Source: Deferribacteres bacterium (GTDB taxonomy: Bacteria; Nitrospirota; Thermodesulfovibrionia; UBA6902). Taken from it: a stretch of 23,500 nt of DNA. The notes under the pieces were generated by a model. The model saw only the letters and a list, made by a program, of their open reading frames with translations, did not search any database and was not told the DNA's origin. The stretch spans positions 1 through 23,500 of the forward strand of contig JAADFS010000275.1 in assembly GCA_013152795.1 (NCBI GenBank), given 5' to 3'. Of this stretch, positions 14,489-22,175 are shown piece after piece (positions within the stretch are counted from its first letter, which is position 1; every line of letters starts with the position of its first letter). The position numbers and the translations under genes were made by a program.

Positions 14489-16432
14489 ATGATGTCGTTT
14501 ATAGCATCTTACTGGCAAGTGTTCCGGGTAATCTTTGTGATATTTTCACTCTATCTCTTGGGAGATGCATTTTTCCGGTGGGACGGGTTCAGGTACTATG
14601 CGTCATTCACTGAATTCCTTCCCGCGGTTGCCCTTGCAACTATACTGTGGACACTTGTGGCTATGATCACCGCTTTCCTGATATGGCTGCCGGGCCGGAT
14701 TCTGGAATGGTTCTGCCGGCGGCGGGGGTGCGGGATCAGAACAGAACACCTGCTGCTGTCCGTATGCATCTCGGTGCTGCTCGGAGCAGCGGTCTGGCTC
14801 GGCAAGCGCCTCATCTGGGAAGGTATGGTCACCACCCTGCAATTCAAGGTGGGGCTGTTTTTATGCGTAGTGCTGGCTGCCTTATTTCTGACATGGCTGT
14901 TCCGTAACAGTATGGCCGTCATTCAGGAGCGGATAACCCCCCTTGTATGGCTGTTCGGTATCTGGCTTGTGCTGTCCGTACCCCTGGTGGCCTACAATAC
15001 ATGGGGAAAACAGACTGAACACGCGGTGCCGCAAAGGGTTCAGCAATCCTCAGTGACCGATGATGACCGTCCCAACATTATCCTTGTCACCTTTGATACC
15101 CTTACGGCCAGGGATATGTCGGTTTACGGCTATAAACGGCCGACCACCCCGTTTATCGGCAAATGGGCAGAGGGCGCATCGCTGTTTACAAGGACTTATT
15201 CGGACAGCAATTTTACCACACCGACGACTGCCACACTCATGACCGGCAAGAGGGTCTGGACACACCGGACATATCATCTTAAGGGTTCCAAACCACTGAA
15301 GAATGATATTGAGAACCTGCCATTGATGCTGAAAAGAGAGGGTTACTACAATATGGCTTTTATAGTAAACCCCAAGGCCTCGGTTAAAACACTGGGCGTT
15401 TCAGAGAGCTTTGACATAGCCCCGCTGCCTACAGAGTTCAGCACGGCTGTCTCTTTATTTGAGATTATCAATAAGTTTCTCTACAGGTCTTTCGGCGACA
15501 AAATCCAGTTGCACGACTGGATTATAAAGGAGGATTTCATACTGCGCCGGCTGGTGGACATGATCTCCCAGGACTTCTCAATAACGCTGGTTCCTCCCAG
15601 GAATGCCTTCAACAGATTCTTTGAAACCATAGACAGTAATCCCCCCAGGCCGTTTTTTGCGTGGATTCATCTTCTGCCCCCTCACTATCCATATTTGCCT
15701 CCCGAACCCTATATGGGGATGTTTGACTCTTCACCCTTGATGAGGACATACAAGAGCCAGTGGGAGATATACACTGATCATTCTCCGACGAAGATGCGGC
15801 CGGGAATAAATACATTCAGGGCGAGGTACGACGAATTCATCAGATATTCCGATAAGGAGTTTGAAAATTTCATTATGCAACTGGCAGCAAGAGACGATTT
15901 AAAAAACACCGTGATTATTTTCTCTTCAGATCACGGGGAGAGCTTTGAGCATAATTATGTAGGGCACAACGGGCCTCACCTTTATGAACAGTTCACCCAT
16001 ATCCCCCTTATCATCAAATGGCCGGGCCAGACAGAGGGACGCGTGATTAACGACCTGGTGGAGCAGATAGACATTCCTCCCACGATCCTGGATATAGCAG
16101 GTATTCAGATGCCTTCATGGATGGAAGGACGCTCACTGGTGCCGCTTATGAAGGGTGAAAAGCTGCCGCCGAGACATGTCTTTTCCATGAATTTCGAGAA
16201 AAACCCCAGCCGTGGACAGGAGATCACCTCCGGCACTATAGCGCTGTGGGAAGGAGACTACAAGCTTATACATTATCTCGAGAAAAACAAGTCCCTGCTT
16301 TTCAACCTGAAAGATGACCCTGATGAACTGAACAATCTGTTTGACAGTGAACCCGAGACGGGCAGGAGGCTCCTTGGCATAATCATGGATAACCTCAGAA
16401 AAACCAACGAGAGGATCAGAAGGGGAGAGTAA
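14489..16432 (+). CDS. Membrane-anchored alkaline-phosphatase-fold (PF00884-type) protein, copy 1
   Basis: 647 aa from ATG 14489, chosen because AGAGGTGG lies 7 nt upstream; a second ATG follows directly. About five membrane helices (to around residue 170) precede a large domain, presumably periplasmic. RPNIILVTFDTLTARDMSVYG (about 194-214) gives the first metal Asp (Asp203). FTTPTTATLMTG (242-253) places Thr243 where sulfatases have Cys or Ser, and SSDHGESFEHN (479-489) with GHNGP completes the metal site. Thr nucleophiles are known in phosphoethanolamine and phosphoglycerol transferases (EptA, LtaS), so substituent transfer to lipid A or glycan is more likely than sulfate-ester cleavage (inference). 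The next gene is a close paralogue. Confidence 0.82.
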   Translation: MMSFIASYWQVFRVIFVIFSLYLLGDAFFRWDGFRYYASFTEFLPAVALATILWTLVAMITAFLIWLPGRILEWFCRRRGCGIRTEHLLLSVCISVLLGAAVWLGKRLIWEGMVTTLQFKVGLFLCVVLAALFLTWLFRNSMAVIQERITPLVWLFGIWLVLSVPLVAYNTWGKQTEHAVPQRVQQSSVTDDDRPNIILVTFDTLTARDMSVYGYKRPTTPFIGKWAEGASLFTRTYSDSNFTTPTTATLMTGKRVWTHRTYHLKGSKPLKNDIENLPLMLKREGYYNMAFIVNPKASVKTLGVSESFDIAPLPTEFSTAVSLFEIINKFLYRSFGDKIQLHDWIIKEDFILRRLVDMISQDFSITLVPPRNAFNRFFETIDSNPPRPFFAWIHLLPPHYPYLPPEPYMGMFDSSPLMRTYKSQWEIYTDHSPTKMRPGINTFRARYDEFIRYSDKEFENFIMQLAARDDLKNTVIIFSSDHGESFEHNYVGHNGPHLYEQFTHIPLIIKWPGQTEGRVINDLVEQIDIPPTILDIAGIQMPSWMEGRSLVPLMKGEKLPPRHVFSMNFEKNPSRGQEITSGTIALWEGDYKLIHYLEKNKSLLFNLKDDPDELNNLFDSEPETGRRLLGIIMDNLRKTNERIRRGE

Positions 16433-16453
16433 CCATTGCAGGGGTTGAAATAA

Positions 16454-18415
16454 ATGGCATCGCTGATAACATCTTACCTCAGGGTATTCCGTTTGATCTT
16501 TGTTATGTTTTCCCTTTTCCTGATGGGGGACGCATTCTACCGGTGGGACGGGTTCAGTTATTACGCCTCTTTTTCCGAATTCCTGCCGGCTGTCGCGCTT
16601 GTATCCGTCTTATGGACTATTGTGGCTGTGTTTGCCGCCTTGCTGATATGGCTGCCCGCCATGGCAGTGGAAATATGTTGCCGCCGCACAGGCTGCAGGG
16701 TCGGGATGGAACACGGGCTTCTGTTTGTTTTGTTTTTTGTTATGTCAGGCACCGCGGTATGGTTCGGCAAGCGGCTTGTGTGGCCTGATGTAAAGACCAC
16801 TTTTCTGCTGAAATCAGCGCTTTTTATATGCATAGCCTTTGCGTCACTGTCTGCAGCATGGCTTTGCCGCGGCAGGGCCCGACAGTGGATGGATACTGTG
16901 CAGGAACGCATAACGCCCCTCGTATGGCTGTTCGGCATTTTCATTGTATTGTCCGTGCCTCTGGTGACATACCATGCATGGATAAAAAAACCCGATAATG
17001 TTACATCTCAGAAAATCCTTCCGTCTTCCGCAGCAGACAGGGGCAGCAGGCCGAACATTATCCTGCTCACATTTGATGCCCTTACTGCGCGTGACATGTC
17101 TGTCTACGGCTATGAACGTCCTGTCACGCCGTTTATCAACAAATGGGCAAAGACAGCCTCATTGTTTACAAGGTTGTATGCGGATAGTAACTTTACCTCG
17201 CCGACCACAGCCACTCTTATGACCGGCAAGAGGGTATGGACCCATCAGAGATACCACACAAAGGGTTCCAGGCCTGTAAAGGCCGATATCCAGAACCTGC
17301 CTTTAATGCTGAAGAACAACGGTTATTACAATATGGCCTTTGTGGTAAACTCCAATGCCTCTGTTGGAGGACTGGGTATTGCCGGAGGCTTTGAAATCGT
17401 CCCCTCTCCGTCTGAACTGAGGACACCGGTTTCCCTGGTGGAGATTGTCAGCAACTTTATGGAGGGATCATTCGGTGACAAAATCCGGCTGGATGACTGG
17501 ATTGTAAAGAATGATTTTATTTTCGGCAAGCTCCTCTCTGCGGTTTCACGGGATTTCTCAACGACATCCGTGGCTCCCGAGAAGGCATTCAACAGATTCC
17601 TCTCTGTTATGGATAATAATCCTCCAAGGCCTTTTTTTGCATGGATCCATGTCCTGCCCCCGCACTTTCCCTACCTGCCGCCCGCGCCTTACATGGGTAT
17701 GTTTGATTCTTCCTCTCAACTGAGGACTTACAAGAGTCAGTGGAGGCTTTACACGTACCAGTATTACCCTCAGGAGATGCAGCCGGATTTTGATATTATG
17801 AGGGCGCGTTATGATGAATTTATAAGGTACTGTGACAGGGCATTTGAACATTTCATCGAGCAGTTGAAGGCAAGAAACATTTTAAAGGATACCGTTATTA
17901 TCCTGTCATCAGACCACGGAGAAAGCTTTGAACACAATTACATGGGACACGGCGGTCCTTTCCTGTACGAACAGGTGACGCATATCCCCCTTATTATCAG
18001 GGAGCCGGCCCAGGAGAGGGGAAGGGTAATCAATGACCTGGCCGAGCAGGTGGATATAGCGCCTACAATACTGGAACTGGCCGGGATCCCTGTGCCTTCC
18101 TGGATGGAGGGCCGTTCACTCGTACCGCTCATGCGCGGGGAAAGACTTCCGTCCAGGCCCGTGTTTTCCATGTTTTTCGAGAAAAACCGCAGCCGCCGGC
18201 ATCAGATTACGAGGGGGAGCATCGCCGTGTGGGAAGGGGAGTACAAACTGATACACTATCTGGAAGAGGATAAATCCCTGCTCTTTAACCTGAGAAAAGA
18301 CCCCGATGAACTGAATAACCTGTTTGACGCAGAGCCCGAGACGGGCCGGCGCCTCCTTGCCATCATCCGTGATAATCTCAGGGAGGCCAATGAGAGAATC
18401 AGCAGGGGAGAGTGA
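16454..18415 (+). CDS. Membrane-anchored alkaline-phosphatase-fold (PF00884-type) protein, copy 2
   Basis: 653 aa, a tandem paralogue of the preceding gene, alignable from end to end with only small gaps. Five N-terminal helices (from residue 10; WYRWDGFSYYASF-like segment shared) precede the catalytic domain. Asp208 lies in NIILLTFDALTARD. The predicted nucleophile is Thr248 in FTSPTTATLMTG, and SSDHGESFEHN (485-495) and GHGGP complete the metal site. VWTH and LPPHFPYLPP are also shared. The gap between the two genes is 21 nt, so they are probably co-transcribed, with AGGGG about 10 nt before the ATG. Possible roles are two substituents, two acceptor sites or a hetero-oligomer. The function is inferred from the fold only. 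Confidence 0.82.
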   Translation: MASLITSYLRVFRLIFVMFSLFLMGDAFYRWDGFSYYASFSEFLPAVALVSVLWTIVAVFAALLIWLPAMAVEICCRRTGCRVGMEHGLLFVLFFVMSGTAVWFGKRLVWPDVKTTFLLKSALFICIAFASLSAAWLCRGRARQWMDTVQERITPLVWLFGIFIVLSVPLVTYHAWIKKPDNVTSQKILPSSAADRGSRPNIILLTFDALTARDMSVYGYERPVTPFINKWAKTASLFTRLYADSNFTSPTTATLMTGKRVWTHQRYHTKGSRPVKADIQNLPLMLKNNGYYNMAFVVNSNASVGGLGIAGGFEIVPSPSELRTPVSLVEIVSNFMEGSFGDKIRLDDWIVKNDFIFGKLLSAVSRDFSTTSVAPEKAFNRFLSVMDNNPPRPFFAWIHVLPPHFPYLPPAPYMGMFDSSSQLRTYKSQWRLYTYQYYPQEMQPDFDIMRARYDEFIRYCDRAFEHFIEQLKARNILKDTVIILSSDHGESFEHNYMGHGGPFLYEQVTHIPLIIREPAQERGRVINDLAEQVDIAPTILELAGIPVPSWMEGRSLVPLMRGERLPSRPVFSMFFEKNRSRRHQITRGSIAVWEGEYKLIHYLEEDKSLLFNLRKDPDELNNLFDAEPETGRRLLAIIRDNLREANERISRGE

Positions 18416-18421
18416 TACCGC

Positions 18422-18435
18422 TTATCAGCTGATAA
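18422..18435. other. Perfect 14-bp palindrome between convergent genes
   Basis: TTATCAGCTGATAA fills most of the 22-nt gap between the stop codons of the second AlkP-fold gene and the second lipoprotein gene. It has no T-run. It could be a protein-binding site or, less likely, a weak bidirectional terminator. Confidence 0.45.
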
Positions 18436-18437
18436 TA

Positions 18438-18944
18438 CTACTGGAGAACTTTTTCTGTTGTGCTCCGCGTCAAATCCGCTCTCCATTTGCTTTTGATTCG
18501 TTCAAACGTAAAAAATGCCGTGAGCCTGTTCAATTCTTTGTTTAATTTAAGAGTTACTGTACAGGGGCAATCGTCTCGAGAGTCTCTGTTGCTAATCTTC
18601 CACTGGATTATTGGTCCGGGCAGAACCGCTGCTGTTTGATAATGATAGATGTTTTGTGGACGAATACCTGTTCTTTCCGCCTCACCAAAACTGATAAGAA
18701 CCTCCGCTGTTTTGGCATCGATTTTTTCTATGACAATGACGGTATCCTGTACAGCCCCCCATTTCCCTTCCCACACCCCGGAGAAGGCCGCTATCTCAGG
18801 CGGGAGGTCCGGTGAAGGAGGAATTATATTAATGACAGCCGGAAGCGGGGGCTTTGCCGGAGACATTGCAACACAACCTGTTATACCGACAGATAAAAAA
18901 ACACAAGATAAAACCAACAATATGTTTTTCTTATCCATAATCAT
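18438..18944 (-). CDS. Lipoprotein, GVWEG family, tandem copy 2
   Basis: 168 aa, function unknown. The signal peptide (MIMDKKNILL...) ends in the lipobox VGITGC, giving lipidated Cys24 and an outer- or inner-membrane-attached periplasmic protein. The mature part begins with a Pro-rich linker and then SPDLPPEIAAFSGVWEG, which is exactly shared with the neighbour. The rest is beta-rich with alternating hydrophobic residues (DTVIVIEKIDAKTAEVLISFG). An in-frame ATG 12 nt upstream (18956) is less likely: the sister gene has the same layout, with a G-rich site directly before ATG, and here GGGGGT lies 5 nt before 18944. It is convergent with the AlkP-fold genes and 21 nt downstream of its paralogue. 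Confidence 0.75.
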   Translation of the reverse strand: MIMDKKNILLVLSCVFLSVGITGCVAMSPAKPPLPAVINIIPPSPDLPPEIAAFSGVWEGKWGAVQDTVIVIEKIDAKTAEVLISFGEAERTGIRPQNIYHYQTAAVLPGPIIQWKISNRDSRDDCPCTVTLKLNKELNRLTAFFTFERIKSKWRADLTRSTTEKVLQ

Positions 18945-18965
18945 CTGTACCCCCATAATAAATTA

Positions 18966-19439
18966 TTATTGTTGTTTTGATTTCATCCGGGTCAAATGCG
19001 CCCGCCACCATTTCGACCCCGTGGATCTGTCTTCAATAAAAGCATCAATGCTGTTTAAATCTTTGTTCATTTTAAAAACAAATCTGTAGCCTTTTTTATT
19101 TGTCCACTCAATCGCAGGGCCTGGAATAACCCTGGCCGTTATATAAACATAGATGGCCTGACAGCACATCTCCCGCTCCCCTGTGCTGTAAATAATCTCA
19201 GCGGTCTCGGTATTAATTTTTTCCACAACCAGAATGGTGTCCAGCATATTCACCCATTGCCCTTCCCAAACCCCGGAGAAAGCGGCGATTTCAGGGGGAA
19301 GGTCCGGTGAAGGAGAGACTATATTAAGGGTCGGCGGCAAAGGAGCTGTTGAAACTGAAGCACAACCACTGAGGCTTAATGCGGAAGCAATTAAAAACAG
19401 GAATAAAAATACAGTTCCTCTTTTCTTTTTCATCATCAC
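18966..19439 (-). CDS. Lipoprotein, GVWEG family, tandem copy 1
   Basis: 157 aa, function unknown, first gene of a two-gene operon with its paralogue. The signal peptide has a Lys-rich start (MMMKKKRG), a hydrophobic core and the lipobox LSLSGC (Cys26). SPDLPPEIAAFSGVWEGQW follows the Pro-rich linker. The remainder, with DTILVVEKINTETAEIIYSTG, looks like a small all-beta domain. AGAGGGGGTGTG before the ATG serves as ribosome site. A candidate promoter lies at 19532-19560. The convergent AlkP-fold genes suggest, but do not prove, a role at the cell surface. Confidence 0.75.
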   Translation of the reverse strand: MMMKKKRGTVFLFLFLIASALSLSGCASVSTAPLPPTLNIVSPSPDLPPEIAAFSGVWEGQWVNMLDTILVVEKINTETAEIIYSTGEREMCCQAIYVYITARVIPGPAIEWTNKKGYRFVFKMNKDLNSIDAFIEDRSTGSKWWRAHLTRMKSKQQ

Positions 19440-19505
19440 ACCCCCTCTTTCGGAAAAGTCGGTAGGATGTCCCAGTTTATCGGCCGGTCAAGGGCTCCTC
19501 TAAAA

Positions 19506-19516
19506 GCAACATTAAA
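19506..19516 (-). repeat. Possible degenerate relative of the dispersed repeat (R8)
   Basis: Read on the minus strand, TTTAATGTTGC (19516-19506) is followed by TTTTAGAGGAGCCC and GACCGG. This resembles the start and hairpin region of R6 (TTTAATGTTACATAAA, then AGAGGAGTCTGCCGG), with several bases missing. It lies in the predicted leader of the lipoprotein operon. The similarity is short and may be chance. Confidence 0.3.
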
Positions 19517-19531
19517 GTTCTGCTACAAATC

Positions 19532-19560
19532 ATACTACTATCATAAAAAAGAAAATTCAA
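19532..19560 (-). promoter_or_regulatory. Candidate promoter of the lipoprotein operon
   Basis: Minus-strand TTGAAT (19560-19555) and TAGTAT (19537-19532) are separated by 17 bp. The predicted start near 19525 would give a leader of about 85 nt to the ATG at 19439. Confidence 0.35.
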
Positions 19561-19735
19561 TATCTGCCCTTCCGTTGCCAACCAACCTCGTCCTGATCAA
19601 TAGCTTTAAGTGAAATAGTACCGGCCTGCAACGTTTTTAATACTAAAGACGCATAAAGTAATTACAGGATGTGAAATATTACTTTAACTCCGGTTCCGGA
19701 AATGGTAAAATAGTTGAACGATATTCAGTATAACC

Positions 19736-19768
19736 TTAATGTTGCATAAATGGCAGGAGTGCCTGCCC
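19736..19768 (+). repeat. Dispersed hairpin repeat, copy R5
   Basis: TTAATGTTGCATAAA and the hairpin GGCAGG-AGTG-CCTGCC (19752-19767) are conserved, but the usual tail is missing. Instead, TTTATGC at 19780-19786 forms an inverted match to GCATAAA at 19744-19750. It lies upstream of the small Cys-rich gene. Confidence 0.7.
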
Positions 19769-19823
19769 GCAGCCGATATTTTATGCTATAAGTATCACTG
19801 GAAAGGATAATCAGAGAGCAATA

Positions 19824-20009
19824 GTGAAAACGTGTCCTTATTGTGGAGAGAGATTCAACTGGTGGCAAAGGGCGATCGGTGAAGATAAACAGCATGTCAG
19901 ATCCTGCCGCAAGCCGGCGAAAGAGAATGATGAGCTTACCCTTGCTTCAACATGCAGGGGCTGCCCCGCCGGTTGTTTCGAGAAGACTTATCACACAAAA
20001 GATAAATAA
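19824..20009 (+). CDS. Small Cys-rich, probable zinc-binding protein
   Basis: 61 aa, not assigned to a family. The N-terminal part has Cys4-x2-Cys7 and His24-x3-Cys28, a possible C2HC zinc site, with an aromatic stretch FNWWQR between them. The C-terminal part has a second cluster, STCRGCPAGC (Cys44, Cys47, Cys51), which could bind metal or an iron-sulfur cluster. The start is GTG, with AGAGAG about 6-8 nt upstream and AAAGGA further up. The Cys pattern and clean frame favour a real gene over chance. It is convergent with hisF, 14 nt apart. Confidence 0.6.
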   Translation: MKTCPYCGERFNWWQRAIGEDKQHVRSCRKPAKENDELTLASTCRGCPAGCFEKTYHTKDK

Positions 20010-20023
20010 AGGGTTTTCCCCGG

Positions 20024-20875
20024 CTAAATCCTTACCGGCACACCTTTTGACTTCAGGTACTCTTTGGCTTCATGCACCGAGTATTCCCTGTAGTGAAAGA
20101 TAGAAGCGGCAAGCGCTGCGTCCGCCTTTCCTTCCACGAGGCCTTCCCGCAGATGCTCGAGTGTGCCCACACCACCTGACGCAACCACTGGGATCGTTAC
20201 AGCCTCTGATACAGTCCTTGTCAGCTCGATGTCATAGCCGTCCTTTGTCCCGTCCCTGTCCATGCTGGTAAGCAGTATCTCGCCTGCGCCGAGGTCCTCC
20301 ATTTTTTTCGCCCATTTTACGGCGTCAATCAGTCGCATCTTTCTGCCGCCGTGGGTTGATATGGCCCACGCGGGCTGTGTCATGTTTCCCGCAGGTGGTA
20401 TTGAGAGGCGGACTTCAGATAGATAGGGATCAGTGAACCACGGCTCTTCGGGCTCATAAACCATGTCCTCCCTTACCCTCTTTGCATCAACCGCCACAAC
20501 AATGCACTGGCTCCCGAACCTCTCCGAGGCCTGTCTTATGAAATACGGCTCGCGCACTGCGGTTGTATTGATCGATATCTTGTCGCAGCCTGCGTTAAGC
20601 AGGTCCCTTATATCTTCAAGGCTCCGTATTCCTCCGCCCACGGTCAGGGGCATAAACACGTCATCCGCGGTGCGTGCCACGACATCAAGGATGATCTTGC
20701 GTTTTTCATGGGAGGCGGTTACGTCGAGAAATACGAGTTCGTCAGCGCCCTGTTCATCGTAAAACTTTGCATTTTCAACAGGGTCTCCCGCATCGGTCAG
20801 GTTCCGGAAGTTTACACCCTTTACGACCCTGCCGTCCCTGACATCAAGACAAGGAATTATACGTTTGGCAAGCAT
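20024..20875 (-). CDS. hisF: Imidazole glycerol phosphate synthase cyclase subunit HisF, with insertion
   Basis: HisF makes imidazole glycerol phosphate and AICAR from PRFAR, using ammonia from HisH (histidine synthesis, cytoplasm). It is a (beta/alpha)8 barrel with catalytic Asp11 (CLDVRDG) and Asp130 (AVDAKRV), plus Lys19, Asp98 and Lys99 at the positions known from Thermotoga HisF. SMDRDGTKDGYD and VASGGVG bind the phosphates. It has 283 aa where about 253 is usual. About 32 extra residues, rich in Pro, Glu and aromatics (about 135-170), lie between DAKRV and STHGGRK in the loop after strand 5. The start overlaps the hisA stop (TAATG), with GGAAGG 6 nt upstream. hisH is not in this window. 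Confidence 0.95.
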   Translation of the reverse strand: MLAKRIIPCLDVRDGRVVKGVNFRNLTDAGDPVENAKFYDEQGADELVFLDVTASHEKRKIILDVVARTADDVFMPLTVGGGIRSLEDIRDLLNAGCDKISINTTAVREPYFIRQASERFGSQCIVVAVDAKRVREDMVYEPEEPWFTDPYLSEVRLSIPPAGNMTQPAWAISTHGGRKMRLIDAVKWAKKMEDLGAGEILLTSMDRDGTKDGYDIELTRTVSEAVTIPVVASGGVGTLEHLREGLVEGKADAALAASIFHYREYSVHEAKEYLKSKGVPVRI

Positions 20876-21600
20876 TATATACCTTCCTGGGCAATCTCTA
20901 TAGCGGCCCTGAGATCCAGTGCTCCTGAATAGAGGGCCTTACCGGTTATCACTCCCCATAGGTTTTTTATCTGCATGAGATTTCTGATATCATCAATATT
21001 CGACACACCTCCGGATGCTATGACGGGAACACCGACTGCTTTCACCATTTTTCCCATTGCGCTGATGTTGGGGCCTGTGAGCATGCCGTCTCTTGATATG
21101 TCGGTGTATATGATCCCGGCGACCCCCGCATCCTCCATCTTCTTTGCAAATTCGACGGCGTCGTACTCTGTTACCTCCACCCAGCCCTTCACAGCCACTT
21201 TCCCGTCCCGGGCATCGATTCCCGCAAGCACCTTGCCGGGAAACCTGTCACAGGCCTTTCTGACCATGTCCGGATCTTTTACAGCCGAAGTACCGATTAT
21301 AACCCTGTCTATCCCGATACCGACGAGTGTCTCGATTCTTTGAATATCCCGTATGCCGCCCCCCACTTCCACAGGTATGTGAATTGATCTTCTTATTTCC
21401 TTTATCCTGTCGAAGTTCTTCTGCTCTCCTGTAAACGCGCCGTCAAGGTCAACCACGTGTAGCAGCCTTGCGCCGAGGTCAACCCAGTGCCTTGCCATTG
21501 ACACCGGGTCCTCCGAATAAACGGTGACTTCTTCTTTCTTCCCCTGAAGAAGCCGCACGCACTTGCCGTCTTTAATATCTATCGCGGGTATTACAATCAT
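20875..21600 (-). CDS. hisA: Phosphoribosylformimino-5-aminoimidazole carboxamide ribotide isomerase HisA
   Basis: 241 aa, the usual HisA length. It isomerises ProFAR to PRFAR, directly upstream of the HisF step. The catalytic residues Asp8 (PAIDIKDG) and Asp129 (GIDARDG) are present, as are the phosphate-binding VGGGIR (79-84) and ASGGVSN. Asp51 lies in VVDLDGA. The gene leads a hisA-hisF pair separated from any other his genes in the window. No ribosome site precedes the ATG, and a promoter ends 6 nt before it, so the transcript may be leaderless. Confidence 0.96.
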   Translation of the reverse strand: MIVIPAIDIKDGKCVRLLQGKKEEVTVYSEDPVSMARHWVDLGARLLHVVDLDGAFTGEQKNFDRIKEIRRSIHIPVEVGGGIRDIQRIETLVGIGIDRVIIGTSAVKDPDMVRKACDRFPGKVLAGIDARDGKVAVKGWVEVTEYDAVEFAKKMEDAGVAGIIYTDISRDGMLTGPNISAMGKMVKAVGVPVIASGGVSNIDDIRNLMQIKNLWGVITGKALYSGALDLRAAIEIAQEGI

Positions 21601-21606
21601 TGATTG

Positions 21607-21635
21607 AGTATATCAGATGGGTTTTTATCAATCAA
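21607..21635 (-). promoter_or_regulatory. Promoter of hisA-hisF, probably leaderless
   Basis: Minus-strand TTGATT (21635-21630), a 17-bp spacer and TATACT (21612-21607). Only six bases separate the -10 box from the hisA ATG at 21600, so transcription is expected to start at or next to the A of the start codon. Confidence 0.55.
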
Positions 21636-21720
21636 CCTTGCCCGGATAGTCGGTTACTGTTGATTTTTAAGTGCTATAACATGTAAATTTGTATCAGTAA
21701 GTTTTCTATGGAATATCACC

Positions 21721-22107
21721 ATGATAAAAGTCATACTGCTTGCAGCCGGAGGGGCGGTGGGGACAGTGCTTCGCTACACCTTGTCAGGATTAACATACAG
21801 GGTTCTTGACGGCGCCTTCCCATGGGGAACGCTGCTTGTAAATCTTGCGGGCTCGTTTGTTATAGGCCTGTTATGGGGGTTTTTTGAGATTCAGAATCTA
21901 TCCCCGAATATGAGAAACTTCATATTTATCGGGGTGCTCGGCGGATTTACCACTTTTTCAACATTCGCCCTGGAGAGCTTTAATCTGCTCAGGGACGGCG
22001 AAATCAGACTCCTGCTTTTAAACCTGCTGGCAAGCAACATTCTCGGCATAGCACTCGTCTTCACAGGCATCCTGCTGTCAAAGTATGTTGTCAGCCTTAT
22101 CAGATAG
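21721..22107 (+). CDS. crcB: CrcB/Fluc fluoride channel
   Basis: 128 aa, four membrane helices. Fluc proteins are dual-topology dimers that let fluoride leave the cell. Family motifs are all present: GGAVGTVLRY (10-19), WGTLLVNLAGSFVIG (35-49) with the pore Asn, and GGFTTFSTFALE (74-85) with the Phe and Thr residues of the fluoride path. The next gene is a DUF190 gene, a common partner. No fluoride riboswitch was recognised in the 120 nt upstream, and the ribosome site is weak. Confidence 0.95.
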   Translation: MIKVILLAAGGAVGTVLRYTLSGLTYRVLDGAFPWGTLLVNLAGSFVIGLLWGFFEIQNLSPNMRNFIFIGVLGGFTTFSTFALESFNLLRDGEIRLLLLNLLASNILGIALVFTGILLSKYVVSLIR

Positions 22108-22175
22108 TTATACGTGAATGTGTGGTCCTGGATTTACATGAATGCATATTTTGTCATTATGAGTTTTTTAACACT

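Larger units (their letters stand above)
19440..19823. other. AT-rich intergenic region
   Basis: 384 nt between divergent genes. It contains the lipoprotein promoter candidate, the possible degenerate repeat at 19506, and repeat R5 near the right end. Between about 19561 and 19735 I see no gene, repeat or convincing regulatory site. Confidence 0.6.

Noticed and set aside
16433..16453. Possible repeat copy between the two AlkP-fold genes (CATTGCAGGGG)
   Set aside because: Only a few bases match the family; no GCATAAA block or hairpin is present.
14489..18415. Calling the two AlkP-fold proteins sulfatases
   Set aside because: The C/S-x-P-x-R formylglycine maturation motif is missing and Thr occupies the nucleophile position.
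21601..21720. Fluoride riboswitch upstream of crcB
   Set aside because: I looked for the crcB-motif core and pseudoknot elements and did not see them.
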